From Manis javanica (lineage: Eukaryota; Chordata; Mammalia; Pholidota; Manidae): a stretch of DNA of 64,000 nt. Under the pieces are notes generated by a model that saw only the letters and a list, made by a program, of their open reading frames with translations, ran no database searches and was not told the DNA's origin. The translations under genes and the position numbers were made by a program. The stretch is taken from positions 25,377,343 through 25,441,342 of the forward strand of contig NC_133156.1 in assembly GCF_040802235.1 (NCBI RefSeq), in the 5' to 3' direction. Positions 63,346-64,000 of the stretch are shown here, in pieces (within the stretch, counting starts at the first letter, position 1; every line of letters begins with the position of its first letter).

Positions 63346-64000
63346 TAGAAACTGAAAATTTCTACCAGTGCTTTGGCTGAGGCTGAGAGGTTTTTCAGTA
63401 TGAGGCTGAAGGTCAAAGGCAAGTAAGGATAAGGTGCTGTGACGAGCACAGGTCTACCAGCCCTGAATCCAGCATCCTGTCACTGCGCCGCCTCTCCTAG
63501 CCTGTCCCTTATGCTTGTGTAACCCTTTACTTCATGACCACATCTCTGGTGTGTATGCCTACCCGGGTCCAATCTCTAAGAAGGCAAAATCTCAAGGATA
63601 AAAACCACCTTTTCTTAGCTACTGGGTCCAGATGACCTATTGTGAGCAAGTCTTGGATATGCTCCCCATGACATATTCTTTCCCACAGACACAGAAAACG
63701 TTGATGTTATGTTTTTACATTAAAACCCTTAGCTCGTGGAAGAGACCACTCCCCACAGCAGAGGACTAGAGGAAAAGCCACTGTCGGGAGAGGAACTGAC
63801 CCGCTTGGTCAACAGGAGCTGGGGCTGATGAGCAATGAGAGCTGGGTTCTTGCCTGTTTGAGAAGGGGCTGAGTGCCACCTGCCCAGGTGACTCTAGGAC
63901 CTACAGGAGCCACATGCTGGGACTGAGCCCCTGGGAAGGAATGAGGATTGAAATAGCTCTGCCTGACCACTCAAGGCTGTGATATGCATATTGCCCATTG

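Larger units (their letters stand above)
52411..64000. other. RXFP2 intron 1 and/or upstream DNA
   Basis: 11.6 kb with no supported coding exon. I looked on the minus strand for the signal-peptide exon (hydrophobic leader ending just before a donor in phase with exon 2) and found none. It may lie beyond the window or be lost. Repeats present: L2 (52860-53000, 53580-53705), MIR (54700-54830), old L1 (59455-60900), an AT microsatellite (60250-60342), an unclassified repeat-like block (61880-62290) and a MER5-like remnant (63200-63345). The plus-strand frames lack domains. Confidence 0.55.

Overview
This window is nuclear DNA from a placental mammal. It has large introns with GT/AG borders, old MIR, L2, MLT1 and hAT-Charlie repeats, L1 sequence and a class I endogenous retrovirus. 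I cannot name the order with confidence. The only host gene is a damaged copy of RXFP2 (relaxin family peptide receptor 2, LGR8/GREAT, the INSL3 receptor needed for testicular descent), so a lineage with undescended or otherwise altered testes is a reasonable guess, but that is inference.

Left part (1-18.3 kb): a 2.6 kb gene-free stretch with old repeats, then two large retroelements. Positions 2607-5992 hold a composite retroposon: a 5'-truncated L1 ORF2 plus 3'UTR, an internal A-run, a retroviral env fragment, a polypurine tract and an LTR cut off at its polyadenylation site with an A-tail. One near-perfect 15-16 bp target-site duplication flanks the whole unit, so it appears to have inserted as a single L1/ERV chimera. 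Positions 6265-13274 hold a nearly full-length class I provirus (HERV-H/F-like, tRNA-Phe primer site) with paired 250 bp LTRs and a 5 bp duplication CCCTC. Its gag, pro and pol are broken, RNase H and integrase are missing, and a tRNA-Lys-like sequence sits inside gag, but a 425-codon env reading frame survives. From 13.3 to 18.3 kb I see no gene.

Right part (18.3-52.4 kb, minus strand): RXFP2. Going down in coordinate I place the LDLa exon (52.4 kb), two cysteine-rich N-cap exons, nine of the ten expected leucine-rich-repeat exons, and the exons for the seven-helix domain and C-tail (27.0-18.3 kb). Most exons are intact with good splice sites. Three lesions make it a pseudogene: exon 5 (LRR1) has lost 5 nt in two places and carries an in-frame TAA; exon 9 (LRR5) cannot be found; exon 18 has lost 2 nt just after the NPxxY motif, giving a TAA that removes the C-tail. 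The signal-peptide exon was not located. From 52.4 to 64 kb there is intron 1 or upstream DNA with L2, MIR, old L1 and hAT remnants.

Because all LRR exons are 72 nt in the same phase, loss or skipping of exons 5 and 9 is frame-neutral. A shortened eight-repeat receptor without a C-tail is therefore conceivable and should be tested against RNA before calling the locus wholly dead.
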